Positions 44,624 through 59,200 of a stretch of DNA of 64,000 nucleotides are shown here, one piece after another. A program made the position numbers and the translations under genes. The DNA lies in assembly GCA_949318235.1 (NCBI GenBank), contig OX439130.1, positions 42,111,040-42,175,039 of the forward strand, written 5' to 3'. A model generated the notes under the pieces. That model ran no database searches. It was not told where the DNA came from and worked only from the letters and a program-made list of their open reading frames with translations. How positions within the stretch are numbered: position 1 is the stretch's first letter; the number at the start of each line of letters is the position of its first letter. The stretch comes from Ecdyonurus torrentis. Lineage: Eukaryota > Arthropoda > Insecta > Ephemeroptera > Heptageniidae.

Positions 44624-47320
44624 GTGCATTGGATTATTATCTCTGGTTTACCTCTGACATGAGCTCCTCACTCTCAGGTCCCTGCAAGAAATCTCTGATG
44701 TGTCCAATGAGAGACTCTTCGTCAGCAGGCACAGACATGACACTTAAGTCCCCTCCAGCATCTCCTGCTGCAGTGATATCATGCTGCCAGGTGAGGGAGA
44801 GTGACAGAGAGTAGCGCTTGCGTGTCTTGTCCCAGCTCTGCTCCATAGCTTTCAACAGCGAGGTACGCTGAGCAGCACTCAAGCTGGCAAGCAGATGAGG
44901 ACGACGCAGTAGAGCAGCTAGGAATGCCGCAAGTTCATCCAGTCTGTCCAGCATCATCTTGGCAGTGGAACCCAGCTCTGCACCAGATGCAGGACACAAG
45001 GAGTTAGGGCGCATCGCGCGGTCAAGTTGAAGCTTCAAGTCTGATATCTCTTGGCGAAGGTCTTGCTCTACAGCTGCCTTTTCTCGGAGCAAGCTTGAGT
45101 TTTCACGAGTCAAGCGCTCAACTTGACGTCGCTGCTGCTCCAATTCAGCCCAAAGGCGCTGAGGAAGAAACAAAGATTATTATCCACATTATTAAATAAA
45201 TATTGAATTAGATCAGCAATACATACCATAAATAGTTTGCAGTTAAACCATGCACAAAGTAACAAATTATAAGCATTCCATAGACATGCAAATTTTATTC
45301 AAAAAGAAATGTTTAAAATTTTAAATAAAGAACACACAGCAATATATGATGAATTATTATAACAAGGTTTCATTATTATTATTCTTTCCGTACACAGAGG
45401 TGATGCAAAAATTGTTTTATCAAAAGCCAAAAATAATAAAAAAATGCAACTAACTACAAACATTTTCCTGTATTTGGTACATGCATTAATTTTTCATAAC
45501 AATACTAAAATTTTCATGCGTCATGTTTAATCCCAAAATCTTAATTCTACAAGAAAAGAAATTTATGTACAACGAAATTCTTCACCACACATATTTGCAC
45601 TGGTCATTTGTCACTGTTGCTAAAGTTAAAGAGACTAAAAGTCATGCTCAAGAAGCTTTGCAATCATGCTATTTACCAAATATGAACCACAATTAATAAT
45701 ATTTTTCACACCATAACAGCAAGCGAGTTTAATTAAAAGTACATTCACATGCAAACCTTGTTGCAGTAAGCTCAATGTTATTGCTGTTTTATAAAAAAAG
45801 TACGGACTATATTATTGTAAGCCACTGTACAGCACCCCACACATGCAAAGCTACGGCCCTCACAGCTGCAAGGAGATTGGTTTTGAGCAATGTATTTTCT
45901 TGCTGAAGACTCTCCTCCTGTTAGGAGCACCAGGCAGCTCTGCTTCTCTTACCTCCGTCTCCTCAATGGTCATCTCTCCAATCTCATCAGGAGGTTGTTG
46001 TCTTGCCTCCCACTCTGCCTTGCTGCGTCTCTCCTTGGCTTCCCGCAGCTCACTGGTCAACTGCTTGGTCTTGGTCATCAGACTTTGCACTACTTTACAC
46101 GACTTGCTGCGCTTCTCCTCGCTCTCTTGCATTTGCTGATGCAGACTGGCTTGCTCTGCCTCAAGGCGAGCTGCTGTTGCCTGACTGGCCTCCAGTGACT
46201 GACGTAGAGTCTCCAGCATCTTCTGTTTCTCGTCCAATCTGATCTGAATTTCTACGATGATCTTACGTTGCTCTTCAAGCAGGCAGTCTTTTTGGCACAG
46301 CTCTTGAACCTAAAACAGGAAACGACATTAATGAAAGTAATACAAACTATATATATATATATTAGTGCTGTTGAAAAAAATCCGGATTTCGAAATCCGGA
46401 TAATTTTTTATCCGGATTTCGAATTTCTATCCGGATCACGATCCGGATCAGTGATCCGGATAATTTTGATCCGGATCGTGATCCGGATAATTTTGATCCG
46501 GATCGTGATCCGGATAATTTTGATTCGGATCGTGATTTGAATCGCGATCCGGATAAATTTGATCCGCATCATATACTGATAATATTGATCCGGATTGTGA
46601 TCCACTTAATTTTATCCACATCAATGACCCGGATCACGATTTGAAATAATTACGATAATAGGCGTAATATAGCATGAATTTAATAACGAATTATGAATAT
46701 AGTTATTGATTTATAAAATTAAAATCTATTTAAAAATAATAAGGGTCTCTGTACATAACATAATTATTATGTATAATTGCTTTTTTCGATTGCGTGTGTA
46801 TGTTTTTGCCCGCGTAATATCCCGACTATTTTTCATCGTATTTTGCAAAATTTTAATCGTTCTCAATATAGCTTTTAATTTTCATTATTTTATAATCTTT
46901 ATTTTTATTTTGTTGTAAAATTATTTTCATGGGTTTTAAAACAAATGTCAACAAATATTTTCAGATTTGACATCTGGCTATTATCTTCTTTCCATCATAC
47001 ATCTTTAAGTTCACTGGCTGCACATTTTACCACTGTTTGGTATTTCCCCGAAATATATTTTTATTGGTGGATTTTAGGAAGCACACTACAGCCGTTCCTG
47101 TCCTTGCGCTGCGATCAAGCATACTTTAAAAAAGCTTAATTTACAGCTTTCACCCATCCAAGTATTCCACGCTTGACGTTAACGTTAGCTAGCAATTGCT
47201 GAACTTCGGTGATCGCAACTTTTACGCTACTTTCAATGTACCACCGCGCTACACGTACACGTTATTAATCTAATCAAAATTATAAAGTTTTTGAACTAAA
47301 GTTCTGCTAAATTAATTATT

Positions 47321-47364
<44 letters not shown>

Positions 47365-49847
47365 TTTTGTTTTGTTTTTTTTTTTGCTTGCCATATTGTG
47401 TTAATTATCGTGCCAAACACCACTCAGTCCATTTTGTTAGGGTATTTTACAGGTTATATTAAAACTAAGCCAATATTCTAAATAGTATTGTCAAAAAAAT
47501 CCGGATTTCAAAATCCGGATAAAAAATTATCCGTTATCCGAATTTCTATCCGGATCATGATCCGGATCAACGGATCCGGATAATTTTGATCCGGATTGGA
47601 TCCGGATAATTGGATCCGGATAATTTTTATCCGGATCGATCCGGATTTAAAACGAATCAGTAGATCCGGATAATTTTTTGTCCGCCAAATCCGGATCCAC
47701 TGATCCGGATAATTTTCTATCCGAAATCCGGATTTTAATTTTATCCGGATTTCGACAGCACTAATATATATATATATTTAAAATACTGTAACCAATGATC
47801 AATATGAAAACAAGTGGATCTTAAAACTTGCAGTTAATGTAATTAAGTTTGCAACTGTAATGCAGGTACTGCTTGAGCTGACCTTGATCTGTATTTCAGG
47901 CTCCTTGGACTCCAAGGCTTCAGACAGCTGTCTCTCTCGCTCTCTGCTTGCCTCTAACTCTTGCTGACACTGCTGTAGCTGCAATTGCAAATCTGCAGCC
48001 AACAGCTGAGAGTCACTGTCACCACTGGCTTTGATCTCACTCGGACCAGGTGGTGGAGGAGGGGGCATCAGGAGGGACTGACGAACATTGAAGGCATCAG
48101 CGTACAGTTGCATGGAGTTATCCAGAGATTCATACTGACGGTGCTGAGGCTTGCTGCGAGCCTCCTGAAGCTCTCGCATCTCACGCTTTAGCTTCTGGAT
48201 TTCAGAGTTGTGTTGCTCCTCCATTAATTCTATTGCCTTACCTGCCTGGGCTAGCAACAATTGCTTGTTCTTCATCTCGCGCTTCAACCCTTCTAGCTCA
48301 ATCTGAAACACAGGAAGCCAGAATTAAAACTTTGAAACATTGGTTACAGTTGGTCAGTGTTACATTTTTTTTTTTTTACTTTACTTATGTTGTCAAAACA
48401 TTGTTGTTCCACCTTGGCCAAGTCAGCAGGGAGTACTATTCAAGTCTAGTGCTGCACATAATAGTACAAGCATACATTTACCTTGAGCTCGATGAGTTTT
48501 CTCTCGGCATCTTCGTCAGCATCCCCCGAAGGTCCAACACGACCCAACCTCGTCATGCGCTCCTCTAAAAAGTAGATGCGCAACTTCAAGTTGAAGTTCT
48601 CTTTCTTGAGCAAGCGCAGTTGCTCCTCATACTCCTTGACTGTGCGCCCGCACATGGACGTGTTCCTCTGTATTCCATTGGTGAACGTGTCAGAGACTGT
48701 AACAATAACATCACATTCTTATTACAGTTGTACAACAATCTCTACGTCATACAAAAATTCTATCATGTAATTGTCGAATCTGCCATACCGTCATTTTGCG
48801 TCAAAAACGTGTTTAAATGCGGAAATAGCTCTTGCACGCGATTCAGAAGTAATGTTTACAAATAAGGGACAAGGGGAGTTTCAAATGATAAATATTATTA
48901 TTTTTTCCCCAACTCGTTATAAGTTATCACAAAATTTCTAGTGTGAAGTTTCAAAATACTGTGATGGTATAATTAATTACTATACTAAACTGATGGATTT
49001 TTTTTCCCGAAAAAAAAAAATTGGCATACGTTTTTGCATTTTATTTTGCAATTGTTTTACTATGCATTACCTATATACAATATGCACTATGTATCTATCT
49101 TTCGTTGCGAAATTATTTTTAGTGATTTGTACACGGCAAAATAAAATACCTATATTAATATAAGGGCACTTTAATGGGATATAAAAATATTATATTATAT
49201 TTTGTTGTTATGTGTTTCATTATCAAAGAAATCATAATGATGATTTTAACATCAACATTAATAGTTCATTAAAAAATAACAAATAAAGGCGTTGCTCATA
49301 CTCCGACGATAATCTCAAAAACATCTAATATGTTTACGACATTAGGTCATTGTATAGACAATATTAAAATGCTAATTACAAGATTTGTTATTTAAGGGCA
49401 CGTACGTTGCTCCACCGCCCGCCCACACGTCTTATTGAACAATTATGAAGATCCACCCTCGTCCACGAAGTCAATGAGACGGAAAATGTTTTCATTGTTA
49501 TGTGGTGTGGGCGCGGTGTCTATACATATGTTAATTTATTGCCACTATATAATGTCTGTGGTGAACTGGCGGAGGCACAAAACGGAGCAAGGACACAAAG
49601 AACTTTTCTTCTAGCGTATCTTTAAGTCAACTTTGTGGCATCCTAATCAATATAATGAGGGACCGCAGGAAAAACACGCAATTCTTCTTTTCTTTGTCTT
49701 TAAAAAAAAAATACACTATATATTATTTGAAATGTTTATTGCTTGCATGTGCTAGACGTTGCTTTGATTTTTTTTTAACGTTTCACACTAACATTGTGTC
49801 AACGCTAACGTAAAAGTCACAAACGACGTTACAAAACTAAAATAATT

Positions 49848-49893
<46 letters not shown>

Positions 49894-51931
49894 TAAAGTC
49901 TGTAATAGTTCCTGTTTGTGAAATAAATAACAAATTTTTGAGATTTTGATCTCACCGATTTTAATAAAATTAAGTGATGGTCATGAGTGCTTCCGCAGTT
50001 TCAAAGAAATTTTTATAACAGACACAACTATTTACATTTATATTCAGAGGACTGAAAGCTGCTCTGTAGCAGGCAAGAATATATAAGATCTTGCTTTCAG
50101 ATTTAATTCTAGCAATTGAAAAATGCGGACAAAGCTTGCTGTAATGTCTGTCTAATAATGTGAACAAAAGATAGTATTGTATGACGCTAAATTAATAACG
50201 AACGCTGCAATACATAAAAATATAGACGCTGTATAAGCCACGTCTATATATATGACGTACTGAACTTTGAACTTATACAAAAAAATAGGAAGGATATTTG
50301 AGGGTTCGACAACGCAAAGATAATCATGAAACAGGAAACTTGGGCTTAGATTTTGGAGAACTATAGAATCCTCTCAAGTTTCTAGAAAGTAGGGCACGCA
50401 GGGAGCTAATTTTATACCTACACAATGCACTCACAAAAACTTTTGTGTGAAATAACAATAAAATCTTACGTATGTTATGTGTATAGATAGACAAACATGA
50501 AGCGCGAGGGCATATAAAAACATCGTAACTTTGGTTTAGTCGTTACCTTCATCAAAGTAATCAATTTCAGGCCGCTAACGGACAATTAATTGGATTGAGC
50601 GCGACTGTATCACCGGAAGACGAGGGCGAAGTCGCGGGGGCGGTTGCCTTGCTTACGAGATCGAATTTCATAAATAATACTGGGCTCATTTGCTTCCAAA
50701 CACTCAGCAGCACTTGCAAATTGCATGATATGATTTATTTATTAGCTTCTGCTGTTATAGTATAGTACAGTGCTGTTAGTTGTTATTCAATTGACTGCTG
50801 CTATATGTGGCATGACAATATCTATTCAAATTAAGTCTTGTTACAATAAAATGTTTATTAACATTGAATGCTGTACGAATTACAAATGGTTCAATAATTG
50901 GGTTTGCATTTTGATATAGCATTGTATAATCATTATTATTTTTTTATTTGAAAGTACAAATGACAAGTTATTAGTATTTATTCTTGTTAGAACAGAATCG
51001 ATATAATTATATAAAACAACTCTATTAATTATCCTTTCTCCAATATATGCATTATATCAACAATGTGATTAAGGGTTGCAGTTAAAAGGCTTGCACCTCT
51101 GAAATTCAAAAGTTGACCCGCTTACTTTTATGTCATTTAAAATTTGATGGTGATGTAATATCCAAAGAAAAACATGGTAAAAATTTTAGGGTCCGTGTCA
51201 ATTAGATAAGTGAGAAAAATTCATATTACCGAGATTAGCATGGAGACTTATGGAAGTAAAATTTCGTAGGTCAGTATCCTAACATTTTTTTAACATGTTT
51301 GGATTATTGCAATATAAAGTAAAATTAATTGTAAAAAAAAAAAGTCATTATTGTTATTACGTATTAATACTCACAAGGGCTAGTATTGTCAGAGGGGTCG
51401 AAATCAAGAGTGATGTCCTCCAGGTGGCTTGGACTCGTGCTAAAATCAAAGAACATTTATGTTAGTTACATAGTACTTCACATTGATATAGAAGGGCAAT
51501 TACAACTTATAAGAAAATAAGTTGAAACCCTGTTTCAATTGATTTAAATCCCGGTAGCATGTTGTACTGTGGAGCAACCTAACCACAGTATTTTTATATG
51601 TCACTGCCGCCACAAGATTGGATTTCAACGTGAATGACAACTCTATTTGCGATACACGGATAATAACTTTTACAAGAGAGGGAAGGAAAAGCGACCTGTA
51701 TTATTATTTTTATATAGAGCTGATACTAGTTAACAAAAATCAGTTTTCTTCAAGTTATATCATTTTTCCTCGACGGAGAAAGATTTCCCCATAATGACAT
51801 AACAAAAATAATAAAGGAGGGTTGTTTTATCGATTACTGAGTTTATTAATTAGAGAAGGCAAGCATAATGCCATGCACCTTCTTTGCTCTTGCAGCTCTA
51901 CCGTCTTTCGCTCTGCTTTTAGCTTCATTCG

Positions 51932-51976
<45 letters not shown>

Positions 51977-54747
51977 TTTAGCTAGATGAGTTATCTAATC
52001 AAAAACATTTAACTGTAATGTTATATGTTCCCGATTCCAATCAATAGATGACAAGACAAGGGAGGACCGGAGGATGCAATATTTAGGTCGGGAGCTGCAT
52101 TGTTGAGGCGGAAGTGAACGAAATGAAACAAAAGTGCACGGTAAACGTGGTGCTCGCTAGACAAACATTAACAGCACGTGGCTGCAGGAAGTGTTTGCTT
52201 TGTATGTGGTTCTCTCTCCACAACACCCTCACATCATTGCATCTTCTTGCAGCCTGCAGTTACCGCAGCAGCTGTCTATCTCTCTCGCGTCCCCTCATCA
52301 GCAAGCAAAAAGTATTTCTGTCTCTTTCTCGCGCTTGCTTGACACCGTGTGTGCCACGTAAATCCTCGATGGCTCGTGCTGGGAGCAATTAGTTCCCCAC
52401 TCAAGCGTACAGAAATTACCTGGACGAGTCTGTATTTTAAGTTTTATTGACGCATTCACATAACGTGGAGGCTTTAAAAATTCTTGCTCCAAATATAATG
52501 GCAATCCAAAAAGACACAATTACCAGCTAGCTGTTTTTATTTAAATTAAAACAAGGATAAACTATGACTCTTTCCATTCTACCTATAGTACAAAAATAAT
52601 ATAATATTTTCATACGCAAAACGTAAATTTCCAAGATAAAAAACCTCCACTTTGCTGCCAGAATATTGGCAAATACACCGGCGTCTGCATGGTCCAACCT
52701 TGCTGACAGAAATAGGGAGACGATCAGCTACTAGCTGCTATAAATCATTGAAATAACTTTGACTTTGAAAATCCTTTATTTGCCTAGAGTGAGTGTCTTG
52801 TGATAATATAGACTTTAAGCCAAGACAAACATTCACGATATAGCGTTGCTAGCAAGTGTGGAGTACCAGTGCGCTGTAATATACTATTTTATCCAAAGTT
52901 TAATATTGACTAGTTCGTAGGTACTGTACGTCAAAATTAACCTCATGATTCCAATTGATTAAATAAAATTAGATTAATAAAACAGCAAACCCACAAATCA
53001 AATTTAAAATTGTTTGATTTGTATTTTTCATCCGTGCTAAAGTGAATATAAGAGCAGAGAAGTACTTTGCCATATTTTCAGTTGATGTGACGTCATGAAA
53101 TTTAAATACGTATGCTATCATCAATATACAAGCATACATTCACATTCGCGCTAGCTGAAGTAAACAAATAGTAATCATAAAATGAATTACATAAGCGATA
53201 CGATAAGGTAAATATAAGATTTGAATGAATGTTCTACATTGTGGAAGCAATAAAATATAAAACATGTGCATGTAAAAATTCATGTTTATTTATTCAGAAC
53301 AATATGTCGCCTACAGTTTTTAAATATTCACTAAAGTTCTTTCTGTTTATATATACCAGAACATAATATTTTTTAAGACGTCCACCTTTGCTCATTTTAT
53401 GTAACAATGTAACATGTATTTAGCGTGGGACATGCTAGGCATGGGTGGTAAATGGTACCAAAATTTCTATTTCATTTATTTACAACTATAGAAAATAATA
53501 ATATATTATTTTTTGTAAATTTTATTTTCAAATGACTATAGCAAAAATTATTTTTACTGTAGGAGTAAAAGAAGATAAAAATCATAACTACAAAATATAT
53601 TTTTTAATTAATTATTTTTTTTAGTAACATGTCAAATATATTTTTAAAATTATTAATAATACAAACAAATAAACATAAACTAATAATGTGAAATGATGCA
53701 GGAGTACTAAATATAGAAGTGGTTTAAAAAAAAAAATAGACAGATAAATAAATAAAATATTTACAGCTGGTACTGGAATCTTTTGGAACTCTCGACTTGA
53801 ACCTGAATATAATTTGCATTCTCATTCTCTTATTGTTCAATTATCTTTACTATTATTTTTATCAACACATTGCATAATTATCTAGTAGTTAGATTACGAA
53901 GTCAAAGAGCTCTCACAAACCCTACACAGTATACCATGATCCAGCTATACAGTACTTAAAACGTAAGTATCTCCAATTAAGGCCTGTAAATAGAGGATGT
54001 TAATTAGAGTAATGATGATACACACGTCAGCCGTCTTTAGTTATCTATAGTATAACGCACGCCTTACTATAAACGAGGCATCAATGTAAAATGTCGGAGG
54101 CTCAACAGTCGAAACGTTTGTTTTGAGAGCTTCTATTTACACGTGCGTGTACTGTGACTCATACTTGTGAGGAAATAATAATTATACAAGATGTATCTTA
54201 AGTGCGAGTCAATCAAGGACGTTAACAATGTTTGTGTATGAGAAGGATTTAATAAATCGTGTAATTAAACTAGGTTGAATTAAGTTCTTAATATTTTGAT
54301 GCGAAGAAAATGTATGACATAGTAATACATAAAATCCGTAATCAAGAGTTAAAAGATCTACACTATCGATGGAACAAAAAGAAATACTCAATAATTGCAC
54401 TGTATGATTTCAGCCACATTTAATCATAACACTTTTCTAATAATAAATAATAATTGTGCTGCACAGCATAACAAATGTTCTAGTGTAATTTTTCATACGA
54501 TTCCAATTTAAAATAGCATCAGTCATGCTACAAGACATTAATACAGTAAAAAGTCAGCAATTTCATTATCCAGTAGCAGTGAACCTAAAATTTATAAATG
54601 TTTGTTACTTTTAATGCCGGTTAATATAAAGCTTTATATTATATAGTTTCTAAATATAGTTAGAAATTATCTATAATGGTACAACTGATAACACAGCTTT
54701 GGTAATCGCAAAACACAGAGCCCGCCAAGCTTTTCAACGCATACCCC

Positions 54748-54781
<34 letters not shown>

Positions 54782-56205
54782 AGAACGATGTGTTTAAAGT
54801 GATACAAAACCCTAAAAATAAGTATTTTTTGTTCTATTCTCAAGTAATTCAATAGAAATTAGTCGTTTATTTGACTTTTCCAGCCCGCGGAATAAGCAAG
54901 CCCCGCGAGGGTAAAGAGGAAATCTCTGACGTCAGAGATTTCCTTTACTGTGTGAGTAAAAAATCTGTACACCTTCTCAGGTAAGCTTACCAGGTACAGC
55001 AGGGGGTACAAATTTTTTACACTCATAGTAGAGGGGCGTGTACTCTATATCATTACCCTCGCGGGGCTCGCTTATCCCGCGGACTAGAAAAGTCAAATAA
55101 ACGACTGATTACTATTGAATTGTTTTAGGAAAGAACAAAAAATACTTATTTTTAGGGTTGTGTGTCGCTTTAATACGGTTGAAATCCAATTGTTTATTAC
55201 TGATTTGTTATGCATATAATGTTCATTGTTTTGTATAACTGATAGTGTTGTATTTTTTTTCTTTCTGATTGTGTTAAGAGTAATAATATGACGTAATCAA
55301 TTATTGTTTGTAACTTTATGTTGCTATCATCTGCCAACGGTCAATAAAATATTTTAACTCTTAAATATCAATTGTTTGAGAAATAGGGATGGACAGATAC
55401 AAAGAACAAAAAAATTGCTCCAATGCATACAAACCAAACTAATATGAAAGCAGAATTAGATTAGTCCCACATCCATCCATTCACAAAAATAATTATTGTG
55501 ACAACATAAACACGGTGTCTGTCCCCATCAGTTTATTTTTAAACATATAAAAATATGACCCTAAACTTTATATACTTATTTAAGATTTTCAGTTATATGA
55601 AAACTGTATAGTTATATTTATAAACTTCAAACAAAAATATTGGTTCGAGAGGGTTAACTTAAGATTGTCACTGTTTATCATGCACGCTACATTTGTTCTA
55701 TAAGAACACGATGATATTATGGAGACAAGACAAAATAAAAATAAATCCGTGAAGATGAGGGTTTTTTTATGCGTGCTTCCGCTCCGCTAGATACAGACGT
55801 GTAACAAGAAGGCGTGATGAACGCGTGCTGATCATTTTAAATCATCTTGACACACTCGCTCAGACAAATTAACTACAAATTTTAAGTCTAATGACAACAA
55901 CAAACTTGAAATATACACAATCTGACCCGGCAAAGGATTGCTGCTAAACTTTCATATTATAAAAATTAAGGGATGATACAATAGAAGGTTCAATAAAGAT
56001 ATACAAAAAAGTTCAATTCTCTATACTTATTTATGTTATTGAAAGTCTATGGAAACAACTATTTTTATAATAAACGATAAAAATTTCAAAACTTGTGACG
56101 AAATGATACTTAAGGAAGAAACATGATATCAAAATTAAATAGCATGGGACCTTATTGGTTTAACATAACCTCTTGTAAAAAAATAGAAAAAGGAAGAGGG
56201 TAAAG

Positions 56206-56238
<33 letters not shown>

Positions 56239-59200
56239 AACTTTGTCAAATTAACCAAACTTTAAGTACCGGTATAGTTTAGGTACAGTACGTATACTAT
56301 AAAAATAAAGAACTTTATTCTTGTTATATCACAAAGTAATGTTAAAATACTCAAAAAATACTCACTACACCTAAAATTGCACAATAAAATGGTTTGTTAA
56401 TCAAAATATTATGGTTTATATAAACGGGCTAAAATACGATTATCACTCTACATGAATAATAAACACTGTGTTCATTATTTTCACAGAATGATTGTTTTAT
56501 AAAGCTGTTCAATTATTGAAGTTTAAACAGTTTTGAGTACATGCTAAAACAAAGAATTAATTGAGACATTAAAACAGTGAGAGAGTTCTATATTTAAATA
56601 ATACATTGCTTGCATGCCATATATTATGAAATTATACTCCCTACGCAAATGCTAAATGGATATATATAAGCATACTAAACATATTGTTTCCTATATTGTC
56701 TCTCTCTTTCTCTCTCTCTTCCATGTTTCATTCCCATATAATTTTGATAAATTAAGTAATAAACACAAAGTACCAACTCGAATGATAAATTACTTTACCT
56801 ACGCACTTAACTTTCACGCAGGAAATTATACAACGTGAACGACCATCCTATCACATTAAAGCCATCAATTGAAGCAGAAGGGGAGAATTTTAATTAAATT
56901 ATAGAGTTAAGAAGAAAAAGTAACGAAGTGAATTTCAACAGAATCTTTGCCAAGAACTTAATACGATTTTCTTTTGTTTATTTTTGAAAACTATATTAAT
57001 GCGATATTGACAAATCAAAATTTTGATAATATAACAATGCATTCGATTTATTTTCTTCACATATTACCCATGAAATGAAAAAAACTATTATTAATATTCT
57101 TTTTACATTTGTTTTTCTATTTCTGTGATCGCTTCGTAATTTGAAGTCTTTTGATTGAGAGAAAGAGATTGCAACATATTTTTTTCTTTCTGCGCAATCA
57201 GCATTAGAAATGATACTCGATACAGAGATAGACAATGTCAATGAAGTATAATCGCACCGTGAGGATTCTATTCTCGTCGATCACAAGCGACTCCCGGCAA
57301 AGTCGAGACTCTCAAGAGTGTGTACGTCGCATGCCAAGCAGTGTAATTACTACTTCACGCAATTAACACAAGACTTAATTCTTGATGTGAGCGTGACCAA
57401 GGCCCTAGCTAGACAAGCAGCATTACTGATCAATAGCCACCATGTATGTGAAGATTAAAATAAGTTGTACTTTCCCTTTGCTACATCATTACTCTAAAAA
57501 AAAAAAAAAAAAAAAAAAATCTAACGTTGTGTTGGGCATTTAATTAACAATTCGAACTACATTTCTCGGTCAATTCAGTCAAGTTTGTAGAGCAATAATA
57601 ATGTTATACATTACTGTTCTCGTCACAAAAATTGAAAATATTTTCTTGTATGAAAGACTGTTTCACATGACGCAAATGACATATTTTGCAATTTGAAGAC
57701 GCAAAGGAAATACATATTACATACCCAACGTTTATACAGAGACTCTGTATAAACCTTGTTATACCCATTATTGATTTATAATCAAATACTAGGAAATAAT
57801 GACCCTAGTAAATACAGCCCTAGGGAGCGCAATGTTAACATTTTGATATGGAATTTCTACTTGACATGAGTTAGTTTAAATGTCGATGCCAAAAGTTTGC
57901 ATCACATAAAATTCAGTACAATACATTTACATTAGACTTGTCAGTAAAATGTTTGCGTACTCGTGCACACGAGTCCCACTAACAACATATTTTTGCAATT
58001 CCAACGTCAACAATGATAGTAAAAGATAAAAAGAAGAAGAAGAAGAAAAAAAAGTTCGATGTCCCTCTTGAATACAAAAATAGATAGATGTGAATGCTAA
58101 AAATGTTTTTTGCATTGAAAAAGAGAGGTTGACGTCGCCTTGTGCCAAATTAAGCCGAGCCACCCCAAGATGTGGCTGCAGATTATCATTTAATGTTGGG
58201 ACGTCAAACTTTTTAACTTGAGTAGCGGATATCACGTGGACAGGAGGGTAATTAACATACAGGGATTCCGTGCCCTTTTACTGCTGTGACGTCACTATAG
58301 GGATTAGCACGTTTAGGTTATTAGGTCTGGTTAAAGGTCAACTATAGAAAGAGCAACGTCGTGTGTACGAGAGCTGGCTAGTATACACAACACACACTAT
58401 TATATTGGATCACAACATAGTAGAGCGGAGCTTACACGACCAATCAATACAAACAAAGTAAGAAAACAAAAATTACGCATTTCTGAAACTACTGGTGACA
58501 GCAATATAGAAACTGCATTACGGTCATTTTTAAAGGAATAGACCAGAGAAAAACATAAGCATTTATATCACAAAACACTTGATGGGATTTACATAAATAA
58601 CATTAGTTTGTCTCAAAACCCAACAGTAGCCCCGTAGCAGTGATCAGAAAATTCAATTTATGCAACCTGCACAACATTTTCATACTAATTTTTGCATGTT
58701 TCTGACGTCATAAACATGAATTTTCACGCAAATTGCATACTTTACAGTACTTTCACGCTATCTCGTAAGGCTACATTAACATTCTGGTAAAAATTGTCAT
58801 CAGTTTTGGAAATCCCATTTCGTGTTTATTCATTAAAAAGCAGATGTTGTTTTATGTGGTCTATGGCTTTAATAGCAATTTAATACCATAAGCACTCACA
58901 CACATATATGTAAACGGTATGTTTTCAAAATCTTACAATATTAAACAATTAAAAACGGATTCCTACACTCCACACAAAAATGTACTATTTATTTAGGGTG
59001 GTTGCATTCATGTTAACGCCATAAGTGAGTACTAAATAACATGGACCGGTATAGGAAAATGGCACATTTTGCCAGTTTAAAAATAAATAGCAATTTTTGT
59101 GAGAGAATTGATGGTATTAACAAGTTGAATTAGGTTTTCAAGTACGCGAGAAAAATAATAATGACTTATTTTCCAGAGAAAATAGCGAAAACGTTTGTCC

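Noticed and set aside
46378..46640. CRISPR-like regular array of ATCCGGAT units
   Set aside because: Units are 8 bases with spacers of 0-10 bases inside an inverted-repeat element of a eukaryotic intron; not a CRISPR architecture.
46987..47062. Minus-strand frame KYISGKYQTVVKCAASELKD suggesting a BED zinc finger remnant
   Set aside because: Only one cysteine and a stop soon after; too short to support a transposase domain, although it lies in the right place.
49390..49640. GC-richer island in cnn intron 2 as an alternative first exon
   Set aside because: The ATG frame there (MKTFSVSLTSWTR) ends in phase 0 at its donor, which does not match the phase-1 entry required by exon 3.
57927..58235. 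102-codon minus-strand frame in cnn intron 1
   Set aside because: Half is Ser/Phe/Leu from AAG repeats; no splice phase fits cnn and no family is recognised.
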